DNA from: Saprospiraceae bacterium
GTDB lineage: Bacteria > Bacteroidota > Bacteroidia > Chitinophagales > Saprospiraceae
DNA length: 64,000 nucleotides
Assembly: GCA_016714445.1 (NCBI GenBank)
Contig: JADJNF010000003.1
Span: 124,001-188,000, forward strand
Reading direction: 5' to 3'
Made by a program: the position numbers and the translations under genes. This document shows positions 15,976-25,461 of this stretch, piece after piece (position 1 is the stretch's first letter; each line of letters starts with the position of its first letter). The notes below the pieces were generated by a model. It was given only the letters and a program-made list of their open reading frames with translations. It was not told where the DNA came from and searched no databases.

Positions 15976-16998
15976 ATGATCAGTTATAAGATCAGGTTTT
16001 TGTTGTTTTTTGCGCTGATATGGAACTTTTCATGTCAGGATGATCGGGATAAGTCAGACTTCGGTCTGACTTATCCTGATTACTTTCCGACACCACATTA
16101 TCAGTTTGGAAAAAATACTTTGACACGCGAAGGTTTTGAATTGGGTAGAGCCTTGTTTTTTGATCCGATACTTTCTGTAGATAGCACCATTAGCTGTGCT
16201 TCCTGCCACAGTCAGGGGCACGCATTTGCCGATCATAATACTGCACTAAGTACGGGTATTTTGGGCAAAACCGGCAACAGAAACAGTCCTGCTATGTTTA
16301 ATCTGGCCTGGCAACCTGTTTTTATGTGGGATGGAGGTATTAACCACATAGAAGTCATGCCATTGGCTCCGATCACTAATGAAGTGGAAATGGGGGAAGA
16401 TATGCTTAAAATTGCATCTAAGCTTAGTCGAAATCCAAGTTATTCCAAAAGATTTCAACGTGTTTTTGGGGAGAAACCTATAGAATCCCAACAAATATTT
16501 TATGCACTAGCTCAGTACATGAGTATGCTGGTAAGTGCAGATGCAAAATATGACAGGTACCGTCAAGGCAAAGAATCGTTGTCTGCAGACGAACAGGACG
16601 GACTACAAATATTCAGAAATAAATGTGCTTCCTGTCACACTGAGCCACTATTTACTGATTTTAGTTTGCGCAACAATGGTTTGGAAGTACTAAATGATGA
16701 TCTGGGATTTGGCCGTATCACGCTGGAAGAGGCCGACAAATATAAATTTAAAGTGCCGTCTTTGCGTAATGTGGTACTCACTTATCCTTACATGCATGAC
16801 GGCAGATTTCGCACCTTGGATCAGGTATTGGATCATTACAGCAAAGGTATGGTCCATCATAACAATCTTGATCCTTTGTTGATGACCAATGGTCAGCCAG
16901 GTATTCTTCTCACGCACACGGACAAAGTAAAGCTGAAGGCCTTTTTAAACACACTTTCCGATTATACTTTCATTTCAAATCCATTATTTTCAGAATAA
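15976..16998 (+). CDS. MbnH/MauG-like dihaem cytochrome c peroxidase, lipoprotein
   Basis: A 340-residue dihaem protein with a lipoprotein signal (IWNFSC, Cys20). Two c-type haem motifs are present, C74-ASC-H78 and C217-ASC-H221. The RNSPAMFNLAWQPVFMWDGG and PSLRNVVLTYPYMHDGRF segments are typical of the cytochrome c peroxidase/MauG superfamily. Its place 14 bases after the MbnP-like gene identifies it as the likely MbnH partner, which forms a bis-Fe(IV) state to oxidise tryptophan in MbnP. A plain peroxidase role cannot be excluded. It is periplasm-facing. Confidence 0.87.
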   Translation: MISYKIRFLLFFALIWNFSCQDDRDKSDFGLTYPDYFPTPHYQFGKNTLTREGFELGRALFFDPILSVDSTISCASCHSQGHAFADHNTALSTGILGKTGNRNSPAMFNLAWQPVFMWDGGINHIEVMPLAPITNEVEMGEDMLKIASKLSRNPSYSKRFQRVFGEKPIESQQIFYALAQYMSMLVSADAKYDRYRQGKESLSADEQDGLQIFRNKCASCHTEPLFTDFSLRNNGLEVLNDDLGFGRITLEEADKYKFKVPSLRNVVLTYPYMHDGRFRTLDQVLDHYSKGMVHHNNLDPLLMTNGQPGILLTHTDKVKLKAFLNTLSDYTFISNPLFSE

Positions 16999-17011
16999 AC
17001 AGCAATTTTTT

Positions 17012-17407
17012 ATGTTCAGAATATTTGTTATTTTTGGGATCATTTGTACAATTTTTCATATTTCCTGTTCTAAAGACGAAGTTGGGAATCAGGATACCTA
17101 TAATACTAAGATAAATTTTATTTCGCCTGCCGAAGATAGTGAATATATCATTGGTGACACAATTAAAATATCAGCTGTCATAACTTCTGATGTTTCCATG
17201 CATGGTTACGAAATACTGATTCACAACACAACACAAAAAAATATTATTCCTTTGAAAAATAAACATACCCATGGGAAGGAAATTATATTGGACGAAAATT
17301 GGATCGTTGATGTTAAGAATAAGTCCGATCTGGAGATAGAAATTGTAGCAGCCATAGATCATTTGGGTAATCAAATTTCAGCCTTCAGGAAAGTGAAATG
17401 CAATTAG
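17012..17407 (+). CDS. Small lipoprotein with Ig-like (DUF4625-like) domain
   Basis: A 131-residue protein with a lipobox (HISC, Cys19). The mature part starts INFISPAEDSEYIIGDTIKI, a classic opening of Ig-like beta-sandwich domains, and contains EILIHN and KHTHGKE, so several histidines could bind a metal. It resembles DUF4625-type proteins that accompany MbnP/MbnH clusters, but the match is weak. It follows the dihaem peroxidase gene by 13 bases and is the last gene of the putative copper operon. Confidence 0.6.
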   Translation: MFRIFVIFGIICTIFHISCSKDEVGNQDTYNTKINFISPAEDSEYIIGDTIKISAVITSDVSMHGYEILIHNTTQKNIIPLKNKHTHGKEIILDENWIVDVKNKSDLEIEIVAAIDHLGNQISAFRKVKCN

Positions 17408-17410
17408 TAA

Positions 17411-17440
17411 ATTGTTGTAAAACAATATCTTATTTTTTCT
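17411..17440. terminator. Weak terminator between convergent genes
   Basis: ATTGTT and AACAAT pair around a four-base loop (17411-17426), followed on the plus strand by a T-rich run that overlaps the end of mlaD. It could end the copper-type operon. Confidence 0.4.
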
Positions 17441-18455
17441 TAATCTTTTCTTTTTCTTTCTCCTTTTCAAGATTTTTATAATATCCACGAAGCAGCCAGT
17501 TGTGTTTCAGAGCTTCCAGATTATCATTCAGTTTTATACCGGCAGTATTTATTTTTATCATGGCAGAATCCAGATTACTTACAGTATGGTCTATTTTTTT
17601 GACCAGAGTCGCATCATTGGATAGATAATTGATCACTCCTTTGCCATCCTTCACATTTTCAATGGTACTGTTGGCACTGGTAATGGTTGTATTCAGATTA
17701 TTTATAACGGTCTCTATGTCCTGGCTGGATTTTTCTATGTTGGATACGATATTTTTTATTTGATTTGACAATGCGGTATCTCTGATAACACCTAACAGAT
17801 TATCCTTTTTATTAAGCGAAGAAACCAGATTATTGACATTTTTGATGGCAATCGATGATTCATAACTTGTTTTTCTTAAAAAATGCAAGGTTTGTTTTAC
17901 ATCATCAGTGATCGTCGAATCTTTTATAATGGCTCCCACAATTCCTTTTCCGCTTGAGATCTCTTTGGTTATTTTGAGAAGTTCAGCAGTAAGTAAAGCC
18001 GCATTTTCATTGGTAACACTAAGCGTATTCAACATTTCATCAGTTCTTATCCTACTGAAAGACCGGAGGGTATCGCCGGATTGCAAGGTGGTCTGACTAC
18101 CTGCACCGGGCAAAATATTTACAATCATATTGCCTACCAAACCATCTGTAGTGATGACTGCCTTAGCGTCAGTTTTGATGTGTTTGGTGATATCTGACTC
18201 CACAGACATCTTTACTACGATAAAAGTATCATTAATCATCTGAATACTTTTGACCGTACCGACTTTGATACCTGAACATCGAATATTATTTCCGGTTTTT
18301 AGTCCGTTGACATTATTAAAAACGGCGTACAAATCTGATGAATTACCAAAGAGATTCTGTTTGGATCCTATCAGCCAGATGGCTATAACAAAGAATGTTA
18401 TGCCTGTTAAGACAAATATACCCAGTTTTAATTTTTGATAAATTGATTTTTCCAT
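17430..18455 (-). CDS. mlaD: MlaD-type MCE-domain lipid-transport protein
   Basis: A 341-residue protein with one N-terminal transmembrane helix, an MCE domain (about residues 35-120; LYAVFNNVNGLKTGNNIRCSGIKVG is its first part) and a long C-terminal helical region with repeated NN/TI-type heptads, ending in a KEKEKEKIKKK tail. MCE proteins form hexameric rings that carry phospholipids between the membranes. Here it is the last gene of the operon mlaE-mlaF-mlaD, with only three bases between it and the ATPase gene. The helical extension is longer than in E. coli MlaD but common in other phyla. Confidence 0.88.
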   Translation of the reverse strand: MEKSIYQKLKLGIFVLTGITFFVIAIWLIGSKQNLFGNSSDLYAVFNNVNGLKTGNNIRCSGIKVGTVKSIQMINDTFIVVKMSVESDITKHIKTDAKAVITTDGLVGNMIVNILPGAGSQTTLQSGDTLRSFSRIRTDEMLNTLSVTNENAALLTAELLKITKEISSGKGIVGAIIKDSTITDDVKQTLHFLRKTSYESSIAIKNVNNLVSSLNKKDNLLGVIRDTALSNQIKNIVSNIEKSSQDIETVINNLNTTITSANSTIENVKDGKGVINYLSNDATLVKKIDHTVSNLDSAMIKINTAGIKLNDNLEALKHNWLLRGYYKNLEKEKEKEKIKKK

Positions 18456-18458
18456 GGT

Positions 18459-19214
18459 TTAAGATTTAAAAAATGCTCTGACTTTTGGATCTTCTGATGC
18501 ATCCAATTCACTAAATGTTCCTTCTGCATAATTAATGCCATCAACCAGCAAAATCATCCTGTTTGAAATAAATCTGGCACAATCCACATCGTGCGTAATA
18601 ACTATGGATGACGTTTTATATTTTTCCTGAATGCTTTTCATCAATACTACTATTTCTTTGGACGTAATCGGGTCGAGACCGGTAGTAGGTTCATCATACA
18701 ATATTATTTTTGGTTTGAGAATGAGTGTTCTGGCCAGTGCGATCCTTCTTTTCATCCCACCGGAAAGCTCTTCAGGCATAAGGTCTATGGTATGCTCTAA
18801 ACCTACATTGTGAAGCGCTTCCATAACCAAAGGCGTACCGTCTCCTATCTCTCCGAATTTTTTGGTGTGTCTTCGCAATGGAAATTCAAGATTTTCCCGT
18901 ACCGTCATAGAATCGTAGAGTGCACTTCCCTGAAATAAAAATCCTACTTCAGTACGCAATTCGTCCAGTTCTATTTCATCCACTTTGTCCATGTCCATCC
19001 CCATGATATTAATCGTGCCGCTGTCATGGCTTTCCAATCCTATCAGACACTTGATCATCACAGATTTTCCGGAACCTGATTTACCCATAATCACCAGTGT
19101 TTCTCCTTCGTAGAGATCCATATTAAATCCATCCAGCACATGATTGTTGCCAAAACGTTTATGAAGGTCACGAATGACAATCACTGCATTTTTATTATTT
19201 ATGTTACTGGTCAT
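18459..19214 (-). CDS. mlaF: MlaF-type ABC transporter ATPase
   Basis: A 251-residue nucleotide-binding subunit that powers retrograde or anterograde phospholipid transport with MlaE and MlaD. It has Walker A GKSGSGKS (residues 44-51), the signature LSGGMKRR, Walker B ILYDEPTTGLDP and the switch histidine in VITHDVDC. The start overlaps the end of mlaE by four bases, so translation is probably coupled. Confidence 0.92.
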   Translation of the reverse strand: MTSNINNKNAVIVIRDLHKRFGNNHVLDGFNMDLYEGETLVIMGKSGSGKSVMIKCLIGLESHDSGTINIMGMDMDKVDEIELDELRTEVGFLFQGSALYDSMTVRENLEFPLRRHTKKFGEIGDGTPLVMEALHNVGLEHTIDLMPEELSGGMKRRIALARTLILKPKIILYDEPTTGLDPITSKEIVVLMKSIQEKYKTSSIVITHDVDCARFISNRMILLVDGINYAEGTFSELDASEDPKVRAFFKS

Positions 19215-19993
19215 ACACTGTAAAATATGTCTGCTATCAGTACAGCTACAAAGTCAATAATAAATAGCACAATAGAGGCCTCCACCACAGCAGAATTGGC
19301 AGAAACACCCACACCTGCTGTACCGTGTTTGGTATAATAACCTTTGTAACATCCGACCAGCCCAATGGCAAACCCAAAGAAAAAGGTTTTAATGGTGGAA
19401 GGTGTAAAATCACTAAAATCCAGCGAATTGAAAACTTCATTAAAATATAGTGTAAAAGATACATCACCTTTGATGTTTTCAATCAAAAAAGATCCAAACA
19501 ATGCTATAGCATCTCCCATGATGACCAGCAAAGGAATCATAAATGTTGTAGCCAATATTCTGGTCACTACCAGATATTTGAATGGATTTGTACCGGATAC
19601 TTCCATCGCATCTATCTGCTCGGTAACGCGCATGGACCCAAGTTCTGCGCCTATGCCTGAACCGATTTTGCCGGCACAGATCAGAGCGGTAATGATTGGT
19701 CCGATCTCTCTGATGATGGAAATGCTCACCATGGAAGGTAACCAGGATTCTGCACCCAGTTCCATCATTTTTGGCCTGGATTGCAATGTGAAAACCAGTC
19801 CAATAATAAAACCTGTGATACCTACCAAAAGCAAGGACTTATTGCCGACATTATAACATTGTTTCAGAAATTCCTTAAACTCAAAAGGCCTGCGAAATAC
19901 TTCTTTAAAAAATCTTCCGGTAAAGTATGCCAATTCTCCTGTCTCAATTAAAAAACTGTTTAACCAGGATATATTTGACTTATTTTCACTCAT
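19211..19993 (-). CDS. mlaE: MlaE-type ABC transporter permease
   Basis: About 260 residues, polytopic. Family motifs include GLVFTLQSRP, REIGPIITALICAGKIGSGIGAELGSM and MRVTEQIDAMEVSG. The open frame extends upstream to 20068, but its first 25 residues are unlike MlaE; the ATG at 19993 (MSENKSNISW) gives the usual short cytoplasmic N-terminus. It is the first gene of the mla operon. Upstream at about 20031-20038 the minus strand has TATCTTTA, one mismatch from the -7 consensus. Confidence 0.9.
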   Translation of the reverse strand: MSENKSNISWLNSFLIETGELAYFTGRFFKEVFRRPFEFKEFLKQCYNVGNKSLLLVGITGFIIGLVFTLQSRPKMMELGAESWLPSMVSISIIREIGPIITALICAGKIGSGIGAELGSMRVTEQIDAMEVSGTNPFKYLVVTRILATTFMIPLLVIMGDAIALFGSFLIENIKGDVSFTLYFNEVFNSLDFSDFTPSTIKTFFFGFAIGLVGCYKGYYTKHGTAGVGVSANSAVVEASIVLFIIDFVAVLIADIFYSV

Positions 19994-20279
19994 TTTATAG
20001 TGGATATTTACACATAATAGAATTTCACAATAAAGATAGCATATGTTCAGACATAATTTAAGTGACATTAATCACTGCAAAAGTTAATGCACATCATTAC
20101 ATGTGGTATAAATTCTGTTTGTGCCATTAGATTTTCAATACTTTTCGGATCGGACTCACATATTGAAAAACAAAAATTACTTCAATAAACAAAACCAAGC
20201 TAAACTTTTGTATCTTGGCTATATTAATGTTATTTTGTGTCACATTTTTTATTTACCTGATCAACAAATCAATTATTTT

Positions 20280-23200
20280 ATGCCCAGATTAATTTTATCG
20301 CTATTTTTGATCTTAACTACATTGTCTTCTTTTGCTCAGTTTAAAGCAGAAGATTTTAAAGCTATGAAGTTTAGAAATATAGGGCCGGCCGGCATGAGTG
20401 GTCGTATCACTGCCATAGATGTAGACCTTTCCAATCCCAATCGCATCTATGCAGGGGCAGCATCTGGTGGTGTATGGCTCTCTGAAAATGGTGGCGTCTC
20501 CTGGTCTCCTATCTTTGATGAGCAATCTTCCTTAGCAATCGGTTCTATTAAAATTAATCAAAAAAATCCTTCAGAAATTTGGGTAGGTACAGGCGAAGGC
20601 AATCCCCGAAACTCCCTGAATACAGGAAACGGGATATACAAGTCTCTCGATGGAGGTAAAACCTGGAACAGAATGGGGCTGGAAAATACCAAAACTATAC
20701 ATCGTATCATCATACACAGAGATAATCCGGATGTAGTATTTGCTGCGGCACTGGGTTCACCCTGGGGACCAAATCCGGATCGCGGTGTGTTCAAAACCAC
20801 AGACGGTGGCAAATCCTGGAAAAAAGTATTGTATGTAAATGATCTTACAGGTGCGGCAGATATGGTTACAGACCCAAACAACCCAAATAAAATACTGGTT
20901 GCCATGTGGGAACATAAACGTGATCCATGGTTTTTTAATTCGGGAGGAAAGGGTTCAGGCATGTATATCTCCTATGATGCAGGGGAGAGTTTTAAAAAAC
21001 TAACCGATGAAGATGGGTTGCCGAAAGGAAGTCTGGGGCGTATAGGTATTGCCGTTGCTCCAGGCAAATCAAACATCATTTATGCTTTGGTAGAAGCCAA
21101 GGAAAACGGATTGTATAAGTCTGTGGATGGGGGTAAAAAATGGACTTTGGTATCTACAAAAAATATTGGTGACCGACCTTTCTACTATGCAGAACTTTAT
21201 GTAGACCCAAAAAATGAAAATAGAATATTTAATGTATTTACGTACATTACCATGAGTGAAGATGGCGGTAAAACTTTCAGAAATATCGCTGACTATGGCA
21301 ATGATGTGCATCCTGATCACCATGCTTTCTGGATTCATCCTGAAGATCCATCTTATATCATAGATGGCAATGATGGCGGGCTTACCATATCCCGAGACGG
21401 GGGCGCCAACTGGTATTTTGCAGGAAATATTCCGGTAGGACAGTTTTATCATGTCAATGTGGACAAAGATTTTCCCTATAATGTATATGGTGGAATGCAG
21501 GACAATGGATCCTGGGTAGGACCATCTTCTGTATTTAAACGTGGAGGTATTCGCAACAGTGATTATCAGGAATTGTATTTTGGCGATGGTTTTGATGTCG
21601 TGCCGTTTCGTGCTTCCAGCAGATATGGATATGCCATGTCGCAGGGAGGCAATGTGGGTTTCTATGATCGTGAGACAGGAAAAACAAGATTTATCAAACC
21701 AAACCATCCGGATACGAATGTAGAACTCAGATACAACTGGAATGCGGCCATCGCTCAGGATCCTTACAAAGATTGTGGGGTGTATTTTGGCAGCCAGTTT
21801 TTGCACTATTCGAATGATTGTGGAGAGACCTGGACGATAAAGTCTCCTGACCTGACTACAAATGATACTACCAAACAAAAAGCGGACAGAAGTGGCGGGC
21901 TTACCATGGATGCAACCAATGCGGAAAACCATACGACCATCATTGCCATAGCGCCGAGCCCGGTAAATAAAGATGTGGTGTGGGTAGGCACGGATGACGG
22001 CAATGTTCAATTGACACGGGACGGAGGTAAAACATGGACTAATTTCAATAAGTCGCTCAAAGGACTTCCTCTGGCCAGTTGGATACCCCAGATATATGTG
22101 TCTGATAAAAATGAAGGGGAAGCTTGGGTAGTAGCCAATAATTACAGAAGAAATGATTATTCGGCTTATGCCTATCATACGACCGATTTTGGTAAAACGT
22201 GGGAGCGGATGGCAGACGACACACAGATCAAAGGATTTGTGTTGAGTATAATTCAGGACCACAAAGAGCCCAATCTGATGTTTCTGGGTACAGATGTTGG
22301 ACTATATGTGAGCTTTGATAAGGGCAAAAAATGGCACCACTGGAATAAAGGATTTCCGCAAGTACAGGTCAATGATATGAAAATCCATCCTGTAGAAGAT
22401 GATCTGGTACTCGGCACATTTGGAAGAGCTTTCTGGATATTGGATGATATCAATCCGCTCAGGGAACTTGCAGCCAAAGGGGAGAATATATTGGGCAGTG
22501 ATTTTGATGTTCTGGAATCTTCCGGTGGATATCTGGTATCTTACCGCTCTTATGACGGTGTGCGTTTTGCCGGACAGGGGGAATTTAAAGGAGACAGCAG
22601 AGCGTATGATAGGATTGCTTTTAATGTTTGGAAAAAACCAGTGGACAAATCCAAATCAGAAAGCAGTAAAGAAGATAAAAAAGAAGGAGACGATAAAGGA
22701 CCAAAAGCAAAAGTTAGTATTTACGATATGAGCGGCAAACTGGTTCGCAATTTCAAAAGGAAAGTCGAAGATGGGATGAACAGGATCAGTTGGGGATTGG
22801 AGACAAATGGAATGCGGTTTCCATCCAGAAATGAACCGAAAGAAGACGATGATGCGCCTGGTGGATATTCAGTTCTTCCGGGGAAATATAAAGCAGTATT
22901 TGAGTTTAACGGTAAAAAAGACTCGGTCATGGTAGAAGTAAAAATCGACCCCAGATCCGGGACCACGGTAAATGATATCCAAGACATTCGCAAAATGCAG
23001 GATGAACATTCCTTACTTATCAAGGATGCAAAAAGTGCTTTTGACAAAATCACAGGCGCAAAAAAATCCATTGGTATCGTTGAAAAATTGCTTGAAAATC
23101 AACCTGATAGTATTAAAAAATCATTCAAAGAAATACATAAAAAATTAAACAGCAAACTCGACTCTCTTTCAAATCTTTTTATAGAGCCTGAAAATGTAAA

Positions 23201-23426
23201 AGGTATTCAGCGCAATCCTGATCAATTGAGCAGTGTAATTTTTGGTGCGTTGAATTATATCAGATCATCCTGGTCAGCACCGAAGGGAAATGCGTTGCTC
23301 GCCCTGGAAAAGGCAAAGATCATGACCGGAAAAGCGGTTACTTCAGTTGAAACTTTTGTAGGTAATGAATGGAAGGTGTATCAGGAAAAAGTAAAGGGAC
23401 TGGAAGTGAAAATATTTAAGGAGTAG
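20280..23426 (+). CDS. Large secreted BNR/sortilin-type beta-propeller protein
   Basis: About 1048 residues. A signal peptide (MPRLILSLFLILTTLSSFAQ) supports the ATG at 20280 instead of the longer frame from 20121. The N-terminal two-thirds form one or two propellers with many Asp-box turns (LSENGGVSW, KSLDGGKTW, KTTDGGKSW, LTRDGGKTW, SFDKGKKW) and the conserved opening RNIGPAGMSGRITAIDV. Next come a charged low-complexity linker (KSESSKEDKKEGDD), an FlgD-like beta domain (SIYDMSGKLVRNF) and a helical C-terminus. There is no T9SS tail. Related proteins are often annotated as glycosyl hydrolase, but the catalytic residues are not apparent and I would call it a propeller protein of unknown substrate. 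Confidence 0.8.
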   Translation: MPRLILSLFLILTTLSSFAQFKAEDFKAMKFRNIGPAGMSGRITAIDVDLSNPNRIYAGAASGGVWLSENGGVSWSPIFDEQSSLAIGSIKINQKNPSEIWVGTGEGNPRNSLNTGNGIYKSLDGGKTWNRMGLENTKTIHRIIIHRDNPDVVFAAALGSPWGPNPDRGVFKTTDGGKSWKKVLYVNDLTGAADMVTDPNNPNKILVAMWEHKRDPWFFNSGGKGSGMYISYDAGESFKKLTDEDGLPKGSLGRIGIAVAPGKSNIIYALVEAKENGLYKSVDGGKKWTLVSTKNIGDRPFYYAELYVDPKNENRIFNVFTYITMSEDGGKTFRNIADYGNDVHPDHHAFWIHPEDPSYIIDGNDGGLTISRDGGANWYFAGNIPVGQFYHVNVDKDFPYNVYGGMQDNGSWVGPSSVFKRGGIRNSDYQELYFGDGFDVVPFRASSRYGYAMSQGGNVGFYDRETGKTRFIKPNHPDTNVELRYNWNAAIAQDPYKDCGVYFGSQFLHYSNDCGETWTIKSPDLTTNDTTKQKADRSGGLTMDATNAENHTTIIAIAPSPVNKDVVWVGTDDGNVQLTRDGGKTWTNFNKSLKGLPLASWIPQIYVSDKNEGEAWVVANNYRRNDYSAYAYHTTDFGKTWERMADDTQIKGFVLSIIQDHKEPNLMFLGTDVGLYVSFDKGKKWHHWNKGFPQVQVNDMKIHPVEDDLVLGTFGRAFWILDDINPLRELAAKGENILGSDFDVLESSGGYLVSYRSYDGVRFAGQGEFKGDSRAYDRIAFNVWKKPVDKSKSESSKEDKKEGDDKGPKAKVSIYDMSGKLVRNFKRKVEDGMNRISWGLETNGMRFPSRNEPKEDDDAPGGYSVLPGKYKAVFEFNGKKDSVMVEVKIDPRSGTTVNDIQDIRKMQDEHSLLIKDAKSAFDKITGAKKSIGIVEKLLENQPDSIKKSFKEIHKKLNSKLDSLSNLFIEPENVKGIQRNPDQLSSVIFGALNYIRSSWSAPKGNALLALEKAKIMTGKAVTSVETFVGNEWKVYQEKVKGLEVKIFKE

Positions 23427-23570
23427 CGGAAGAATACATCGAACCAAAATTTTATTAGTATTTTTGGTTAAGCCACAACGTAAACCTAAAACAAAGGTTT
23501 ATCTGCGTCATTTTATGAAATGTTTACTTTAATTTAATGGTAAGAAAGCAGTGGATATGTTTTTGTAAAG

Positions 23571-23578
23571 TATATTTG
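23571..23578 (+). promoter_or_regulatory. Bacteroidota -7 promoter element for the phosphatase
   Basis: TATATTTG matches TAnnTTTG and lies 20 bases before the phosphatase ATG. Confidence 0.55.
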
Positions 23579-23598
23579 CCTTGATTTAAAATAGAATT

Positions 23599-25005
23599 AT
23601 GAGACGTCGCGAATTTTTTCAGAAAACGGCATTAGCAACAGGAGCGGGTTTGATCTTACCTTTCCAAAGCTGTACACCTACACAAGGTCTGGTCAATGGA
23701 AGTGGGAAAGGGCGAAAAGCTAAAAATATCATCTTTATGGTGAGTGATGGCATGAGTTCAGGAACGCTCAATATGGCTGAACTATTTTTGCAAAAAAAAG
23801 AAGGTCGAGGCTCTCACTGGCTTGATTTGTATCGAAACAACAGAGTATCCAGGGCATTGATGGATATGGCATCTGCCAATTCGATGATTACTGACAGTGC
23901 TGCAGCCAGTTCTTCATGGGGCGGTGGAGTACGGGTAAAAAATGGCAGGCTGAACTCAGGACCCAATGGCGAAGAGTATCTTCCAATCTGGCAAAAATTC
24001 AAAAAATCAGGCAAAAAAGTAGGTTGTGTAACTACTGTCCCGATCACACATGCGACCCCTGCAGGATTTTGTGTATCATCGAAGTCACGTGGCGAACAAG
24101 CAGAAATTGCTGAAAAATATCTTGAGCTGAAATTTGATGTTATGATGGGTGGCGGCGGCAAATATTTTATTGATCGCAAGGACGGACGAAACATGTATCA
24201 GGAGTTTGGACAAGCAGGCTATCATGTGGTCATGGATAAAAATGAAATGGCTGCTACAAGTAATAAAAAACCTGTATTGGGTGTATTTGCCAAGGATGGG
24301 TTGCCTTATGAGCTGGACAGGTTGCATGATCAGGAGTCACTAAATAAGGTGCCTTCACTTGCCGAGATGACATCAAAAGCCATTGAACTCATGAAAGATC
24401 ACAGTGCGGGCTTTTGTCTGCAGGTAGAAGGGGGAAAAGTAGACTGGGCAGCACACGCCAATGATGCTCCGGCATTGATTTACGATCAGGTAGCTTTTGA
24501 TCATGCGATCAAAGTAGCCATAGATTTTGCTGAAAAGGATGGAAATACATTGGTAGTAATCACTACAGATCATGGCAATGCCAATCCGGGTCTATATTAT
24601 GGGGACAAAGCAGACAAAAATTTTGAATCACTGTTTGATTTTCAACATACCAATGACTGGATACTGATGGATACAAAAAAGGATGATACTGCTGCTCTGT
24701 TTGTAGAAAAAGTAAAAAGATATCAGGGTTTTACATTGACCATTGATCATGCAAAAGTCATTATGGACAAATATAAAGATCAGTCTGATGAAGGTGTATA
24801 TAATATGTACAAATTGCCCTTTAAGGAATTTGCTGTGTTTTCAGCAGAACATACTTCGGTAGCTTTTGGAGGTATGGACCACTCTGCTGATTTTACAGAA
24901 CTAGCCATGTTTGGTCCCGGAAGTGAGCGGCTCAAACCGTTTATGAAAAATACGGATATGCATTATTTTATGTTGGAGGTAGCAGAAGTGGAGAATAAGT
25001 TTTAA
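23599..25005 (+). CDS. Tat-exported alkaline phosphatase (PhoA superfamily)
   Basis: A 468-residue phosphomonoesterase for periplasmic or surface phosphate scavenging. The N-terminus RRREFFQKTALATGAG is a twin-arginine signal, followed by a cysteine at position 25 that may be lipidated. Metal and catalytic motifs are seen in order: MVSDGMSSG (metal Asp50), ITDSAAASSS (nucleophile Ser100), THATPAGF, EGGKVDWAAHANDAP, ITTDHGNANPG and HTSVAFGGMDHS. These match two-zinc, one-magnesium alkaline phosphatases. A promoter element stands just upstream, so it is likely expressed independently of the propeller gene. Confidence 0.9.
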   Translation: MRRREFFQKTALATGAGLILPFQSCTPTQGLVNGSGKGRKAKNIIFMVSDGMSSGTLNMAELFLQKKEGRGSHWLDLYRNNRVSRALMDMASANSMITDSAAASSSWGGGVRVKNGRLNSGPNGEEYLPIWQKFKKSGKKVGCVTTVPITHATPAGFCVSSKSRGEQAEIAEKYLELKFDVMMGGGGKYFIDRKDGRNMYQEFGQAGYHVVMDKNEMAATSNKKPVLGVFAKDGLPYELDRLHDQESLNKVPSLAEMTSKAIELMKDHSAGFCLQVEGGKVDWAAHANDAPALIYDQVAFDHAIKVAIDFAEKDGNTLVVITTDHGNANPGLYYGDKADKNFESLFDFQHTNDWILMDTKKDDTAALFVEKVKRYQGFTLTIDHAKVIMDKYKDQSDEGVYNMYKLPFKEFAVFSAEHTSVAFGGMDHSADFTELAMFGPGSERLKPFMKNTDMHYFMLEVAEVENKF

Positions 25006-25461
25006 TGTGTTTATCCTAAGATTGCACTTTGTTCAACAATTCATCGATTGTCGCAGTTTCAGGCCGTTATCAGGCCTGACTTGTCTGGCCATTTATCGGA
25101 CTGATAAATTCCACTGCGATACTATAATTTATGAATTTATAATTCATTTGGCATCGTCTCAAAAAAAAAGCACAAATCAATTAAATGTCACTAATTGGTA
25201 CATTTTTTCATGGACATATGTGAATACGAGTTATAAATTTTTAAACCCGCAGGATGTTTATCTAACAGGGTGAATGATAGGATCGAATTATTGAACTATT
25301 CATTCCAAAAGTAACATTAAAAAGCGAACAAGCCAAAAATTAGATAAAATTTGCAGGTATGATTTTGATATCATTTTTTTAGGAGATGATTTTTTTTAAA
25401 CTTACGATTTCTATTAACTAAACCGATAAAAATTGATAAATAAGATCTGATCTAAAATTCA
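25006..25461. other. Gene-free stretch with composite palindrome
   Basis: Between the phosphatase and the glycan locus. Its main content is the nested inverted-repeat structure at 25051-25119. An 88-codon plus-strand frame spans it but has no protein-like character. Confidence 0.5.
25051..25119. repeat. Composite inverted repeat
   Basis: The outer arms TCGCAGT (25051-25057) and ACTGCGA (25113-25119) enclose the palindrome TCAGGCCTGA (25070-25079) and the small inverted repeat TTTATC-GATAAA (25092-25108). It could fold as a multi-hairpin 3' structure of the phosphatase mRNA or be a dispersed genomic repeat; only one copy is seen in this window. Confidence 0.4.

Noticed and set aside
19365..19856. 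163-codon plus-strand frame antisense to mlaE
   Set aside because: mlaE carries strong family motifs and is in an operon; the antisense frame has none.
21069..22262. 397-codon minus-strand frame antisense to the giant propeller gene
   Set aside because: Long, but its text is an antisense image of the repeated Asp-box coding strand (runs of isoleucine, arginine and histidine), with no domain or signal; the plus-strand protein is clearly real.
25007..25273. 88-codon plus-strand frame after the phosphatase
   Set aside because: It runs through the nested palindromes and A/T-rich spacer without protein-like composition.
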